Virus record (IMG/VR): IMGVR_UViG_3300025093_000044
Span: 1 to 42,841 of that record
From: a virus
Direction: 5' to 3' (one strand)
Length of the DNA: 42,841 nucleotides
Made by a program: the position numbers and the translations under genes. The notes under the pieces are model-generated. The model had not been told where the DNA came from. It searched no databases and was given only the letters and a program-made list of their open reading frames with translations. Shown here piece by piece: positions 21,717-31,600 of the stretch (positions are counted from its first letter, which is position 1; each line of letters starts with the position of its first letter).

Positions 21717-22853
21717 ATGGAACAAACTCCAATCGAAGAGATTGCAGGAATGAAGGTCTTCAGTAATCCTGAGGACCTTGCTGCATCTATGAACTCAGCT
21801 TCAGAAACTACAACTGAAGCACCCGTAGAACAACAAGAAGCTGTCGTAGAACAGCCCGTTGAACAACCAATTACCGAGGAGCCACCCGTACAGGAATCAG
21901 CTCCCGTAGTAGAAGAATCCGTACAGCCTCAAGTAGAAACTGTTGAGACTGAACAATATACAGAACCTGAGTATTCAGAAGAGGATATCGAGTCTGCTGT
22001 CTTTTCTTTCTTGAGCGATAAGCTTGGAAGAAACGTAGCTTCTCTTGATGACCTCTCTGTTACTCAACAGACTGAAGCAAAAGCTTTAGACGAGAGGATC
22101 GAGGCCATCGCAAAGTTCGTAGAGGAAACGGGCCGCGCACCAGAAGATTGGTTTAGATACCAGTCATTGAATCCAGAGGGTATGGATGATATGACAGCTA
22201 TTCGCATTCAAATGGCGAATGAGTATCCAAACCTTTCGTATGATGAACTCAATCTTTTAGTCAACAGCAAGTACAAGCTTGACCCCGATATGTATACAGA
22301 AGAGGAGGTTACGCTTGGCAAGCTTCAGTTGAAAATGGATGGTGACAAAGCTAGAAAGGGCATTGAAGATATCAGAGGTAGCTACTCTGCTCCTGCCCCA
22401 CAAGAACAGTCAGCATCCGAACCAGAATCTATAATTGACGACAACTGGATATCTGAAATGTCCAAGGAAGTTGATGCGTTAACGGGTCTAGAGTTTGACC
22501 TTGGTGACGAGAAGACTTTTGAATTCGGTCTTGACGATCAGTACAAAAGTCAATTAAAGAATCGCAATGCTCGTCTCGACGAGTTCTTTGATCCCTACGT
22601 TCGTGAGGACGGTACTTGGGACTACGACTTGCTGTCGTCTCACATGGCTGTCATTGACAACATTGACAGAATCGTTAAGTCTGCTTACACCAGAGGATTG
22701 GGTGACGGACAAAAAACGCTTGTAGATACAGCGGCCAATGTCTCTACTGAAACTCCGCAACAAGGGAATCAAAACCAACAAACTAATCCGTTAGCTGACC
22801 AACTAAAAAATATTATTAATGGTCAGTCTAGCAAACTAACTTTTAAAGTGTAA
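21717..22853 (+). CDS. Probable scaffolding protein
   Basis: 378 aa, very acidic. The first 90 residues are a disordered Glu/Val/Pro/Gln run (EAPVEQQEAVVEQPVEQPIT...). The middle (about 85-200) is helical (EEDIESAVFSFLSDKLGRNV; DERIEAIAKFVEETGR). The C-terminal part (about 240-345) again is helical (DNWISEMSKEVDALTG; MAVIDNIDRIVKSAYTRG), followed by a Gln/Asn-rich stretch and the tail GQSSKLTFKV. An acidic, helical protein immediately upstream of the major capsid gene (5-nt gap) is the usual arrangement of a phage scaffold. A short basic/hydrophobic end such as KLTFKV could bind the capsid protein. No protease gene is seen nearby. Confidence 0.7.
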   Translation: MEQTPIEEIAGMKVFSNPEDLAASMNSASETTTEAPVEQQEAVVEQPVEQPITEEPPVQESAPVVEESVQPQVETVETEQYTEPEYSEEDIESAVFSFLSDKLGRNVASLDDLSVTQQTEAKALDERIEAIAKFVEETGRAPEDWFRYQSLNPEGMDDMTAIRIQMANEYPNLSYDELNLLVNSKYKLDPDMYTEEEVTLGKLQLKMDGDKARKGIEDIRGSYSAPAPQEQSASEPESIIDDNWISEMSKEVDALTGLEFDLGDEKTFEFGLDDQYKSQLKNRNARLDEFFDPYVREDGTWDYDLLSSHMAVIDNIDRIVKSAYTRGLGDGQKTLVDTAANVSTETPQQGNQNQQTNPLADQLKNIINGQSSKLTFKV

Positions 22854-22858
22854 AAATT

Positions 22859-24274
22859 ATGGCTACTACTGCTGCTGCGGCTGGAGGCGTAGATGGCGCA
22901 CCCGCTAATCTTAGGCTGACACCCGAAAAATATACAACTATTGACACGCTGCTTGATCATAACAAGCCCGATGTCATGCCACAGCTCGTAGAAACTTACG
23001 GTGATCAAGGCATCACTGGTTTCTTGAAGCTCACTGGCGCAATCAACTCTGGAGGAACTGCCGACCAGATTGAATACTTCGAAGTCGGAAGACGACACAG
23101 AACAATTACTGGATCTCTTGATGATGCTGCTTCAGGTGACCAAGTAGAACTTCATGCTTCTGCTGATAGCACTAACGGCTTGCCGATTGGTCCAAACGAT
23201 GTTTTGATGGATTCAGACGATGGAAGACGCTACATCGTTATTGATGCGGACACTACCTCTCCTACTACCGCTGCTGAATACATGCTTGCAACTCTTGATG
23301 GCGAGGCCGCAACTGGTTCTCGTTCTACAGACAGAGAATTCATTGTTCTTGGAAACACTTATGGACAAGGAACTGAGCAACCAGCTCACTTCACTGACGC
23401 TGACGTTGTAAGACGTAAGAACCCTTACATGATTGTAAAGGACCGTTTCCAAGTAAATGGCTCACAAGCAACTAACATTGGCTACATCGATGTGGGTGGA
23501 GGTGACTTCCGTTGGTTCATGTACGGTGAGCAAGAAGCTCGTAGACGCTTTGAGGATCGTCGGGAAATGATGTTGTTGTTCTCGGAGAAGAATAATGACA
23601 ACGATTTCGGTGACGCTGCTTCTGCTGCATATAACGATGCACAATCTCCAGGTCTCGGTTCAGAGGGTTACATCTCTGCTGTTGAATCTAGAGGCATTGT
23701 CGTATCTAATGCGAACGCAAATCCTTTGGACAGCTTTGCTGAGTTCGATGATATCATCTTGGAACTTGACAAGAACGGAGCTACTTCTGAGTACGCTATG
23801 TACTTGAACAGAAAGCAAGACCTTGCTATTGATGACATGCTCGCTTCTGGTGTTTCTACTGGCGTTACTGCTGGTTTGGCTGGTCAGTTTGGTGCGTTTA
23901 ACAACGACGCTGATTTGGCTGTTAAGCTTGGATTCAAGAGCTTTACTCGTGGTGGATATACTTTCCACAAGCACGATTTCAAGCTGTTGAACGATCCTAC
24001 GCTTTTGGGTGCCACTAACTTCTTGCAAGGTTGCATGGTTCCTATGAGCCAAGTAACTGACCCACGTACAGGATACAAGGCTCCTGCTTTGGCTATGTAC
24101 TACAAAGAAGCAAACGGCTACTCTCGTGAGATGGAGCACTGGGTAACTGGTGGTGGTGTCTTGGGTCACACAAACAACGGAGATGCTGGTAGAGACGTTG
24201 CTACGTTCCACTACCGCTCTGAAATTGCTTTGGTTACTCGCGCTGCTAACCAGCACGTTATCATTAAGGGCTAA
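22859..24274 (+). CDS. Major capsid protein
   Basis: 471 aa, no signal peptide, balanced composition and strongly biased codons, as in a highly expressed gene. Notable segments: RLTPEKYTTIDTLLDHNKPD and QLVETYGDQGITGFLKLTGA near the N-terminus (N-arm/E-loop region), WFMYGEQEARRRFEDRREMM in the middle, then GGYTFHKHDFKLLNDPTLLG and ALAMYYKEANGYSREMEHWV near the C-terminus. Position after the scaffold, length and the layout of long helix plus beta domains suit an HK97-fold capsid protein of the kind found in short-tailed Bacteroidota phages. The fold is inferred, since HK97 capsids share little sequence. Confidence 0.82.
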   Translation: MATTAAAAGGVDGAPANLRLTPEKYTTIDTLLDHNKPDVMPQLVETYGDQGITGFLKLTGAINSGGTADQIEYFEVGRRHRTITGSLDDAASGDQVELHASADSTNGLPIGPNDVLMDSDDGRRYIVIDADTTSPTTAAEYMLATLDGEAATGSRSTDREFIVLGNTYGQGTEQPAHFTDADVVRRKNPYMIVKDRFQVNGSQATNIGYIDVGGGDFRWFMYGEQEARRRFEDRREMMLLFSEKNNDNDFGDAASAAYNDAQSPGLGSEGYISAVESRGIVVSNANANPLDSFAEFDDIILELDKNGATSEYAMYLNRKQDLAIDDMLASGVSTGVTAGLAGQFGAFNNDADLAVKLGFKSFTRGGYTFHKHDFKLLNDPTLLGATNFLQGCMVPMSQVTDPRTGYKAPALAMYYKEANGYSREMEHWVTGGGVLGHTNNGDAGRDVATFHYRSEIALVTRAANQHVIIKG

Positions 24275-24302
24275 TTGTTAAACTGATAAATACTTAGAAA
24301 AT

Positions 24303-24677
24303 ATGGCTGAAAAATATCTATACTTTCGTGGCGATGCCACCCTTGGTAATGACGATGATGCTGCTGACGGATCAAATGTGTACCCGCTTTCTTCATTCAA
24401 AGGAATGGAGTCTGTAAGTGACACTACTTTGACCCTTTTCTTTGCTCAAAAGCACAATAGTTTTGCATCTCATGATGATGCTGCTTTTGGAAAGAATGAT
24501 AGCGTTACGTTGACAGTAGGCACAAACAATCAAAAAGCTGTAATGCAGGGCTTAGCCGAGGCGTTTGCTTTATCAAAGCAAACATTTTTGGTCGTGGCTG
24601 ATGATGTTACAGGTGATTACCTTGTAGGGGATATTAGTGCGGTTTCTGACTTTACAGTTCAGGCTGACCAAGCTTAA
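24303..24677 (+). CDS. Small protein following the major capsid gene
   Basis: 124 aa: AEKYLYFRGDATLGNDDDAA, then VSDTTLTLFFAQKHNS and NDSVTLTVGTNNQKAVMQGL, with a C-terminal FLVVADDVTGDYLVGDISAV. It is acidic and beta-rich with one helix. Proteins of this size directly after the major capsid gene are often decoration or head-completion proteins. No family recognised. It is the last gene before the terminator at 24698, so it closes the head operon. Confidence 0.6.
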   Translation: MAEKYLYFRGDATLGNDDDAADGSNVYPLSSFKGMESVSDTTLTLFFAQKHNSFASHDDAAFGKNDSVTLTVGTNNQKAVMQGLAEAFALSKQTFLVVADDVTGDYLVGDISAVSDFTVQADQA

Positions 24678-24697
24678 TAATTAAAAACTACTATGAG

Positions 24698-24723
24698 AAA
24701 GGGGGCTTCGGTCCCCTTTTTTA
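24698..24723 (+). terminator. Rho-independent terminator after head operon
   Basis: AAAGGGGGC (24698-24706), loop TTCG (24707-24710), GTCCCCTTT (24711-24719): a 9-bp stem with one G-U pair, followed by a T-rich tract. The C(TTCG)G tetraloop adds stability. It ends the 20359-24677 transcript. Confidence 0.85.
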
Positions 24724-24730
24724 TTTTAGT

Positions 24731-24738
24731 TATATTTG
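24731..24738 (+). promoter_or_regulatory. -7 box TATATTTG after the terminator
   Basis: TATATTTG preceded by TAGT, only 8 bp after the terminator T-tract and 20 nt before ATG 24759. It restarts transcription for one gene. Confidence 0.6.
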
Positions 24739-24758
24739 CCTTACTAATTCAATTTAAT

Positions 24759-25592
24759 ATGACTACACAAACTAAGAAGTCTCCTGGGAGACCTAAAAAA
24801 GCCCAGGCACCCGCACAGGCAGTAGAACCTGCTGCCCCTGCAAAAAAGAAGCGCTCTATCAAGAGAAAAGAGCAAGTGCTTCAGCACAAAGAATACGAGA
24901 TTATCAAAGGTGGAGGAATAGTTTACATGCTACCACAAAAAGGCGTGACTATCTACGATAGTGATTCTGACTCTGTTAGGGAAATTAGATACTGTCCTAA
25001 CGAACAATCTATATTTAGAGATCAACAGTCTGAAAACGCTAAGCGCGAATCTGTAGCCTTTAGAGAGGGGAGAATATTTGTTCCTAAAGAAAAACCTAAC
25101 CTTCGTAAGTTTTTAGAGCTTCACCCACAAAATAAAGCTAATGGAGGAACAGTTTTTAGAGAGGTGAACAAAAAGAAAGACGCTGAAATGGAGCTGCAAA
25201 AAGAGTTCTTAACTACAGATGCAGTGGCGCTTGTAAGAGATAAAGATATCAACGACCTCTTGCCAATAGCGATGTACTTTAACATCAACATCAATACCCC
25301 TGTATCAGAGATTAGATACAACCTGTTGCGTATTGCTAAAACAAAACCGCAAGAATTTATTCAAGCCTTTGATTCTCCGCACGTGCAAGCACGATCCTTG
25401 GTAGTTCAATCAAAGAATTATCAAATCATTAATGTAAAATCTAACGGGGTATATTGGTTTGATTCCAACAGCCTAATTGTCTCTGTCCCTGTGGGTCAAG
25501 ACCCCGTAGACGTGATGGTTAGATTCTGTCTGACAGAGAAAGGATCATCAGTGCTTTCCGCCTTAGAGGAAAGGCTAGACAAGCTAGCATAA
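24759..25592 (+). CDS. Phage structural or DNA-binding protein with AT-hook-like start
   Basis: 277 aa from ATG 24759. An earlier in-frame ATG at 24693 would translate the terminator itself and is rejected. The first 45 residues are basic and Pro/Ala-rich with SPGRPKK, an AT-hook-like core. Then come YEIIKGGGIVYMLPQKGVTI, VREIRYCPNEQSIFRDQQSE, NAKRESVAFREGRIFVPKEK and LRKFLELHPQNKANGGTVFR. The IRYxxNExSIFxDxQ segment looks like a conserved feature of Bacteroidota-phage proteins coded near the capsid; function unknown. It is a single-gene transcription unit with terminator/promoter pairs on both sides. Confidence 0.6.
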   Translation: MTTQTKKSPGRPKKAQAPAQAVEPAAPAKKKRSIKRKEQVLQHKEYEIIKGGGIVYMLPQKGVTIYDSDSDSVREIRYCPNEQSIFRDQQSENAKRESVAFREGRIFVPKEKPNLRKFLELHPQNKANGGTVFREVNKKKDAEMELQKEFLTTDAVALVRDKDINDLLPIAMYFNININTPVSEIRYNLLRIAKTKPQEFIQAFDSPHVQARSLVVQSKNYQIINVKSNGVYWFDSNSLIVSVPVGQDPVDVMVRFCLTEKGSSVLSALEERLDKLA

Positions 25593-25594
25593 AG

Positions 25595-25621
25595 AAAGGC
25601 CACCTTCGGGTGGCTTTTTTG
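25595..25621 (+). terminator. Rho-independent terminator after gene 24759
   Basis: GCCACC (25599-25604), TTCG loop, GGTGGC (25609-25614), extended by AAAG/TTTT on each side, then a T-run to 25620. It starts 2 nt after the stop codon and has the same C(TTCG)G loop as the terminator at 24698. Confidence 0.9.
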
Positions 25622-25626
25622 TTTCG

Positions 25627-25634
25627 TATATTTG
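25627..25634 (+). promoter_or_regulatory. -7 box TATATTTG, 4 nt before ATG 25639
   Basis: TATATTTG preceded by TCG and ending four bases before the ATG. Only 6 bp separate it from the terminator T-run, so any -33 contact would fall within the terminator hairpin. Confidence 0.65.
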
Positions 25635-25638
25635 TTTC

Positions 25639-27039
25639 ATGGACAGAAAGTTCTTCTTTTTCCGTAGAGAGATAGAGTCTCCAACTAGCGCTTCATTTTC
25701 AGATACTGGTGTTGGTATAAGCACCATAGCAATACCGTCCGAAAATTTGACGTTCATTACTTCGGAACTCGGAAGGGTCAAGTTTACGTTTAAGGACTGC
25801 AACGGTTTTGATGAAGCTGCCTTAGAAGAGGGAGAGTCATTGCTCAAAACAACTATAACTGTTTCTTGCAATCAGGGTGAAGAAGCAAGCCTAATAGAAA
25901 GCATCATAAACTTTATGTCTAGGAACACTCCTAAAAACATCATGAAGTTTGATGTAGTGTCTAGTGAATCTACATTTAGAGAAGCTGTTGTTGAAGACGT
26001 TAATGATGTCTTGCCTGCGATTTCTTCTGCCCCTGTGAAGACGATAAACAAGCGGCCTTCTGTTGGAAGGCAAGAAAGAGAGTTCCAGAACACAATAGCT
26101 GAGATCTTCTTTAACGAGCTTCCAGTGATTGATTACAATCATGAAAACTTGGTTCAAACTCACAACACAGCTAATACTTCTTGGAAAAACTCAGGCACAG
26201 CAGGCTTAGATCACAATCTTTCTCAGCAGACGGGCAGCACTAGGACTCAACTTGCGAGCGGTGGTGACGACACCTTGATTAAGCCAGCAGTTAATATTGG
26301 AACTTCTAATGCATTTAATTTAGACAATGTTTTTGAGATAAAGCAAGATTACACCATCTATGTGGCTGTAAATTTAAACGGTCTTGCTGGCAGCGCTACG
26401 TATGGCATTGGAGCTTTATATGGTGATGTTGGTGGTGGCGGGTTTGGTTTTGGAGCCGTCCCCTCTGATAACGGCAAGTTTGACGGAAGCAACACTATGC
26501 GTCAAAGCAAAAATGTATTTGCTGTAAGGCATACTAAAACAGATTCTGCTGCTATTGCTAACGATACTATTCTGACTGGCTATCCAGCCTTTGTAGACAC
26601 CACATCCACAGAGGACGGAACTAAATCTTTTGCATTCCCCGATCCCGACCCAGATGCCAAAGGGTATGATGCAAATCATGTCTTCATTATTCGTAGAGAT
26701 ATACTTGGCAATATGTTTCTTCATAACAGGAATGGAGACATTATTGGCAAGCTACCTGCAAAAACACTTGAGATAGATCCTGAGCTTACTAATAATTCTG
26801 ACTCTAGAACAGATGGCGATTTAGTTTTGGGCTCTATAGGAGAGGTTGGGGGTGCTCAAAGCACACAGCGGGTGCAGCTTTACAGGTTTGGAGTTATAAA
26901 TTCTGACATCGGAGCTAGTGAAGCTGCAAACTTAGCCGCTCAGCTATACTCTTTGTATGGTGGAAAGAGAAGCAAGCTTACAGGTACATCAACTAAATCT
27001 ACCACGAGGGTAGCTACCTCTGCGAGAATTAGCTACTAA
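25639..27039 (+). CDS. Virion protein with N-terminal phage domain and LamG-like domain
   Basis: 466 aa. The N-terminal 115 residues, beginning MDRKFFFFRREIESP and with TFKDCNGFDEAALEEGESLL and IESIINFMSRNTPKN, form a small alpha/beta domain probably attaching to the virion. A linker (about 125-150) leads to a jelly-roll LamG-like domain: NAFNLDNVFEIKQDYTIYVA, VFIIRRDILGNMFLHNRNGD, and VQLYRFGVINSDIGASEAAN, ending LAAQLYSLYGGKR. LamG-like modules bind glycans. It opens the connector operon and is the second such lectin-like gene in the window, after 12675. Confidence 0.68.
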   Translation: MDRKFFFFRREIESPTSASFSDTGVGISTIAIPSENLTFITSELGRVKFTFKDCNGFDEAALEEGESLLKTTITVSCNQGEEASLIESIINFMSRNTPKNIMKFDVVSSESTFREAVVEDVNDVLPAISSAPVKTINKRPSVGRQEREFQNTIAEIFFNELPVIDYNHENLVQTHNTANTSWKNSGTAGLDHNLSQQTGSTRTQLASGGDDTLIKPAVNIGTSNAFNLDNVFEIKQDYTIYVAVNLNGLAGSATYGIGALYGDVGGGGFGFGAVPSDNGKFDGSNTMRQSKNVFAVRHTKTDSAAIANDTILTGYPAFVDTTSTEDGTKSFAFPDPDPDAKGYDANHVFIIRRDILGNMFLHNRNGDIIGKLPAKTLEIDPELTNNSDSRTDGDLVLGSIGEVGGAQSTQRVQLYRFGVINSDIGASEAANLAAQLYSLYGGKRSKLTGTSTKSTTRVATSARISY

Positions 27040-27060
27040 TTACACCCTATTTGTTTTTAG

Positions 27061-27068
27061 TATATTTG
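27061..27068 (+). promoter_or_regulatory. -7 box TATATTTG, 4 nt before ATG 27073
   Basis: TATATTTG preceded by TAG and ending four bases before ATG 27073. A TTTG at 27050-27053 is too close to be a -33 element. Confidence 0.6.
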
Positions 27069-27072
27069 TATT

Positions 27073-27843
27073 ATGGTAAGCGTATTACAAGTATATACAG
27101 CTCTAAGGGACCTCGCTAACAAAGAGCAAAAAGGTTTCATTACACCTCAAGTATTCAATTCATTTGCAGCACTGGCTCAGATGAATATCTACAATGAAAT
27201 GTTTGCTGAGCTTGTGACGGCTAAACGCTTGAGCCGACAGAATTTTGAGCCTGGTAGAGACAAGTCTGTAAGAAAACAAAAGCAAGAGGACTTAGCCTTT
27301 TACTTGAGAAGGAAGGCTGCTTTGTTGGATTTAGAATACAACAACGGCTTGCTAGAAAAACCGTCTGATTTATCTAAGATAGTATCTATATACGCAGGTT
27401 CTTTGTTCGACCCTCAAGGCGCTACAAACGCCAATCAAGATTTAGTTAACTGTGAGCTAGTGTACGATCCTGAGAAGATTGACAGAATAGTAGGTAGTAA
27501 TCTTTCTTACCCCACAGAGAGCTTTCCAGTAGCGTTAATTTCTGCTGTAGACATAGAAATATTTCCCCCTACAATACCCGTTGTTTACTTAAATTACTAC
27601 GCTAAACCTACTTCGTTTGATAGCGAAGGCAACATCTTACCTGACGCACCGTACTACGACTTCAGGACAGCAAGTTACAACGGCGAATCTTTAGAAGTAT
27701 TTAATGCTCAAGGCTCTAGAAACTTCATGTTGCCGCCTCACTATTTGACAGAGGTGGTGATGGAGTTGGCTAAGTTGATTGGAATTAGGTTGAGAGAAAC
27801 GCAGGTATCTGTGTTTGCATCACAAGAAGAAGCATCTGAATAA
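27073..27843 (+). CDS. Connector/ring protein candidate
   Basis: 256 aa, mostly helical N-terminus (YTALRDLANKEQKGFITPQV; AALAQMNIYNEMFAELVTA), a basic KSVRKQKQEDLAFYLRRK segment, then beta structure with FPPTIPVVYLNYYAKPTS. It closes with SRNFMLPPHYLTEVVMELAK and LIGIRLRETQVSVFASQEEA. A 'Y-L-x-Y-x-x-K-P ... F-x-L-P ... helix-GI-x-L-R' ending is characteristic of ring proteins stacked below the portal in crAss-like phages, as I remember them. The next gene, overlapping by 1 nt, is the second connector candidate. Confidence 0.6.
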   Translation: MVSVLQVYTALRDLANKEQKGFITPQVFNSFAALAQMNIYNEMFAELVTAKRLSRQNFEPGRDKSVRKQKQEDLAFYLRRKAALLDLEYNNGLLEKPSDLSKIVSIYAGSLFDPQGATNANQDLVNCELVYDPEKIDRIVGSNLSYPTESFPVALISAVDIEIFPPTIPVVYLNYYAKPTSFDSEGNILPDAPYYDFRTASYNGESLEVFNAQGSRNFMLPPHYLTEVVMELAKLIGIRLRETQVSVFASQEEASE

Positions 27844-28670
27844 TGGCATTTAATAAGGTAAAACTCAGCGAAATCATAAGAGATTTCATTATTACTCTTG
27901 ACGGAGACGACTATGCTAGCAATGCTTCTGACACCGCTATAAGAAACTTTGCGTTGAGAGGTATACGCGAGATTGGTTTTGATCTTGGTAAAAAGGTAAA
28001 GTCACTGAAGCGGACTATACAGTCAAACAATACGATAATTCTTCCGCAGGACTTTGTTGATTTGATTAAGATTGGCATCATTGACTCTGACGGTATAGTT
28101 AGAGTTTTTGCGCAAAACAAAAACATAAACTACTCTAGAAAGATAAGCAGCCCCAATGTTGCTACAGATAGTGCTAGTGATCCACTAAACATTGAAGATA
28201 ACTTTATTGATAATAGAGAGGACGATAAGACCGCTACGGATAATAGCTCTGGTTCTGATAACGATTTTGGTCAGTACGTTTTCGAAAATTACATATACCA
28301 GGGCGGTGCGGGTAGGCTGTACGGTGCTGGAGGGGGACACTTAGCGGGAGAGTACAGACTAAACTTAGACCAGAATAGGATAGAGATTGAAACCAACAAT
28401 GGGTTTGGCGATGTAGTGATTGAGTACATTGCAGATGAAGCTAGGTCAACTGACCCTGAAGTACATGTGTATGCTGAAGAAGCATTGCGCTCCTATATCT
28501 ACTACAAAATTATTGAGCGTAAATCCTCTGTGCCAGCCAACGAGAAGGCTAGAGCTAGGGCTGAGTTTTACAACGAAAGAAGAAAGGCGAACGCACGACT
28601 CAGCAACTTCACAAAAGATGAAGCCCTAAAGACTATTCGAAAGAACTTTATGCAAGCGCCTAAGTACTGA
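27843..28670 (+). CDS. Head-tail adaptor/ring protein (T7 gp11-like architecture)
   Basis: 275 aa. A helical N-terminal part (SEIIRDFIITLDGDDYASNA; AIRNFALRGIREIGFDLGKK) is followed by ILPQDFVDLIKIGIIDSDG, a beta/loop section with a Gly-rich GGAGRLYGAGGGHLAGEYRL insert, then NRIEIETNNGFGDVVIEYIA. The end is helical, EEALRSYIYYKIIERKSS and KARARAEFYNERRKANARLS, finishing NFMQAPKY. The layout of helix bundle plus inserted beta domain and a C-terminal long helix matches tail-tubular adaptor proteins (T7 gp11/P22 gp4-like). It overlaps both neighbours by one base, giving coupled expression of connector subunits and hub. Confidence 0.68.
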   Translation: MAFNKVKLSEIIRDFIITLDGDDYASNASDTAIRNFALRGIREIGFDLGKKVKSLKRTIQSNNTIILPQDFVDLIKIGIIDSDGIVRVFAQNKNINYSRKISSPNVATDSASDPLNIEDNFIDNREDDKTATDNSSGSDNDFGQYVFENYIYQGGAGRLYGAGGGHLAGEYRLNLDQNRIEIETNNGFGDVVIEYIADEARSTDPEVHVYAEEALRSYIYYKIIERKSSVPANEKARARAEFYNERRKANARLSNFTKDEALKTIRKNFMQAPKY

Positions 28671-31600
28671 TGGCTATAGATAAAAGAATACCTAGGGTCT
28701 TAAACTCAGATGCTGACAATAAGACCGTGAATAAGGTGTCCATGTCGGATGCCTTAAATCTTTATTCAGGTCCTGACAACGAAGGTTTCGACGCTACTGG
28801 CAAGAAGCTAGATGCAGGTAAAGACGTCTTGAAAAACATACGCGGTAACGTAGCTGTAGATGCATATCCTGAGGAAAGTCTTCCATCAGACGCTAGGGTT
28901 TTAGGATCGGTTGAGGATGTAAGGACTGACATTACTTATCTCTTTGTCTACAGCGTAAATGCCGACAAACATGGTGTTTGGGCTTACGATAAAAAAGATA
29001 TCCTATCAACTGCGTTTGGAGGTGAAAGCACAGGCAACCCTGTGTTGAGACTTATCTATCGAAGTGCTCAGTTTAATTTCCCTCAAAATGGATTTGTCAA
29101 GGGCGATATCGTATACAGCAATGCATCTAGAAGCTTTGAGGATGAAGATTTAGATAAGGATGTAATTCTATACTTTACTGATGGTGTAAACGAACCAAGA
29201 AAAATAAATGCATACAGGGCCTTTGTAGAATCTGAAGGTCAACAAATTAACGGTTCGGATATTTATGCAGAGGCTGACTTTATAACAGCGTGTCCTAAAA
29301 CTCCGCTCGTTCCTATCGAGTTTGTGTTTCAGAATGAACCAGACCGCTCTACTAGTAACTTTGAGAGAACTAGAGGGTTTCAGTTTGCATACCAAACTAT
29401 TTATAAAGACGGAGCAGAAAGCGCTATTTCATCTTATTCTGACGTGGCTTTCCCACCTAGCATCTTAGATCAAGGGTCCCAGACATACGTAAACCATTCA
29501 GATTTCAACAAGTGCGTTCTTACTATACCTAGTCAAGGTCCAGAGATAGAAAAGGTAAGATTGCTTTGTAGAGAGGGAAACGACGGTAGCTTTTTAATTA
29601 TAGACGAACTAGACGCAGGAGTCACATCGTACAATTTCTTTAACGACAGAATACTTAAAGGTGTAAGTACAAATGAAGTAAACAAGCAGTTTGATTCTAT
29701 TCCGCGTAGCGCTGTAGCTCAGACAGTTTCTTCAAACAGGCTGATGTACGGAAACTATGTAGACGGTTTTAACAAGTCTACTACTACAGCCATAGCTACT
29801 GTAATCTATAAGAATCGACCAGAAGACTTTATTACGTACACAATAAATGTTGTGCCTTCTATTTTTAGCCCAAAGTTTGGGCAGGGCGTGTCATTCTTTA
29901 TGGATTTTCAAGAGATGCCTGACTCTCTTCCAGCGGATACAATCGTAAATGTTTCTGTCACTCTAACTCCTGACACAAACTTTCACTTCTTTCACACCAA
30001 AGGAGGAGGGGTCAGTCAAACTCGGCAGGTAGGCCCGCAACTAGTATCCTCTAATGACGAGGGTTTATTTAGCGGCGTTAATGCTAACCAAGGAAATGCA
30101 CTAAGTCAAACAGAATCAGGGGTAGGCGCTTTTGATGACGGTGAAATATTTGGCGACGGTTCTGGTTTTGCTGGTGGTTCAAGCGGGGCAAACAACTATA
30201 ATTATCTCCTCAGTAATTATTGGAAGTATACAGGTCCTAGTAGTATTGAAGGTGTTGCGATGGTAGAGCAACACAACGCTGTCGTTGGAAGCAGTGCTGC
30301 TCATCCGATTATTATTAAGGGCAAATCAATTACTTTTTCTACCAGCTTGGAAATAACTCAGGATTTGTCTAATGCTCAATCAGCGTTAAATTTAGCTGTT
30401 AGAGAAGCCTTTATAAACAAAAACATACCCTCTGCTACTTTCAACACAACTGTTGAGCCTTTTGAAATACCAGGTTTTGGTATAACAATACTAGAAAATA
30501 ACTGCACGCCTTCTTATTCTTTTGATTTGGGATTGTCTAGTGGTGATTTAATATCACAACCCTACGTGGGTAAAGAAGATGCAGATAACGACAGTAGAAA
30601 TAAGCTAATCAATGCTGTTTATGGGGATATTGCGGGATCACCTACAAGCCAAGAAAGCGGGGTGCCTGTTGGTTACTTTATTTTTAATAAAGGCAAGGCT
30701 ACTTGGATGCTCTCAGAAAACTCTCAGGCACTTACAGATGCTTACTCTGAAGGTAGCGATGATTTTTTCTCTGGAGACTCTTACTTTAATTATGATTCGT
30801 CAACTTCATCGCACTTCATGTTGCATTTGGTTGATTTTAGTGATGTAGAGCCTTTGACTTGTTTGCATGATACGGCTCCTGACACTCAAACTGCTGCTGC
30901 TTTAAGTTGGATTGTCATATCTGAAGAAGATGTAATAGAATTTGGATATAACATAGATTCTTGGTTAGATTCTGTAGGTATAGGCTCTGATCAAATTCAT
31001 GGGTTTGCTAATAATCCCTACGGAGATAACTCAGAATCTAGAGTTACTAAAGGGTATGGACATCAAATTGGATATCTTTCAGGTAGTGGCAATCAAACAG
31101 ATTATACAGGAGGCTCTGTATTTCCTATCAATGGGCCTCAATATATTTTTCACAGCTATCCTGCTCCCCCAAGTGGTTATAACGTGACTGGGGGTTTTAC
31201 TTTTCAAAATGTTCTTGTGCAGGGACTTAATTTAGGTGCTGATTTAATTGTTAATCCTATAGGAATTATTGCTGATGGAGAGGGAGGCCCAGGCGGTGGA
31301 CCCGCTAGGTCTTTTGACAGCGAAAATGACTATGACCGTTTGAAAATGAGCGCTCAGGGTTCTGTTACTGTGAACCCTTATGAAAAATTAGCTCTTGGTC
31401 CTGTTTATGATGATGCTCCAGATTATTTACTTCCATTTGTTGAAGAGTATAAATACGAAAACACTGTTTTTTATGGTGGGCGTCTAAGACCAACTGGTCA
31501 AATACAGTCTGTTATTCCTCCTTCTGGTCCTCCCAATATAGATCCAGATGGAGCTGACCTTGAGTCTATTGATTCAGTCGCAACAACGCTCCCGTTTTTG

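Noticed and set aside
24693-24758. Earlier in-frame start giving a hydrophobic signal-peptide-like N-terminus to the 277-aa protein
   Set aside because: This stretch is the Rho-independent terminator and the TATATTTG promoter read as protein; ATG 24759 lies downstream of the promoter.
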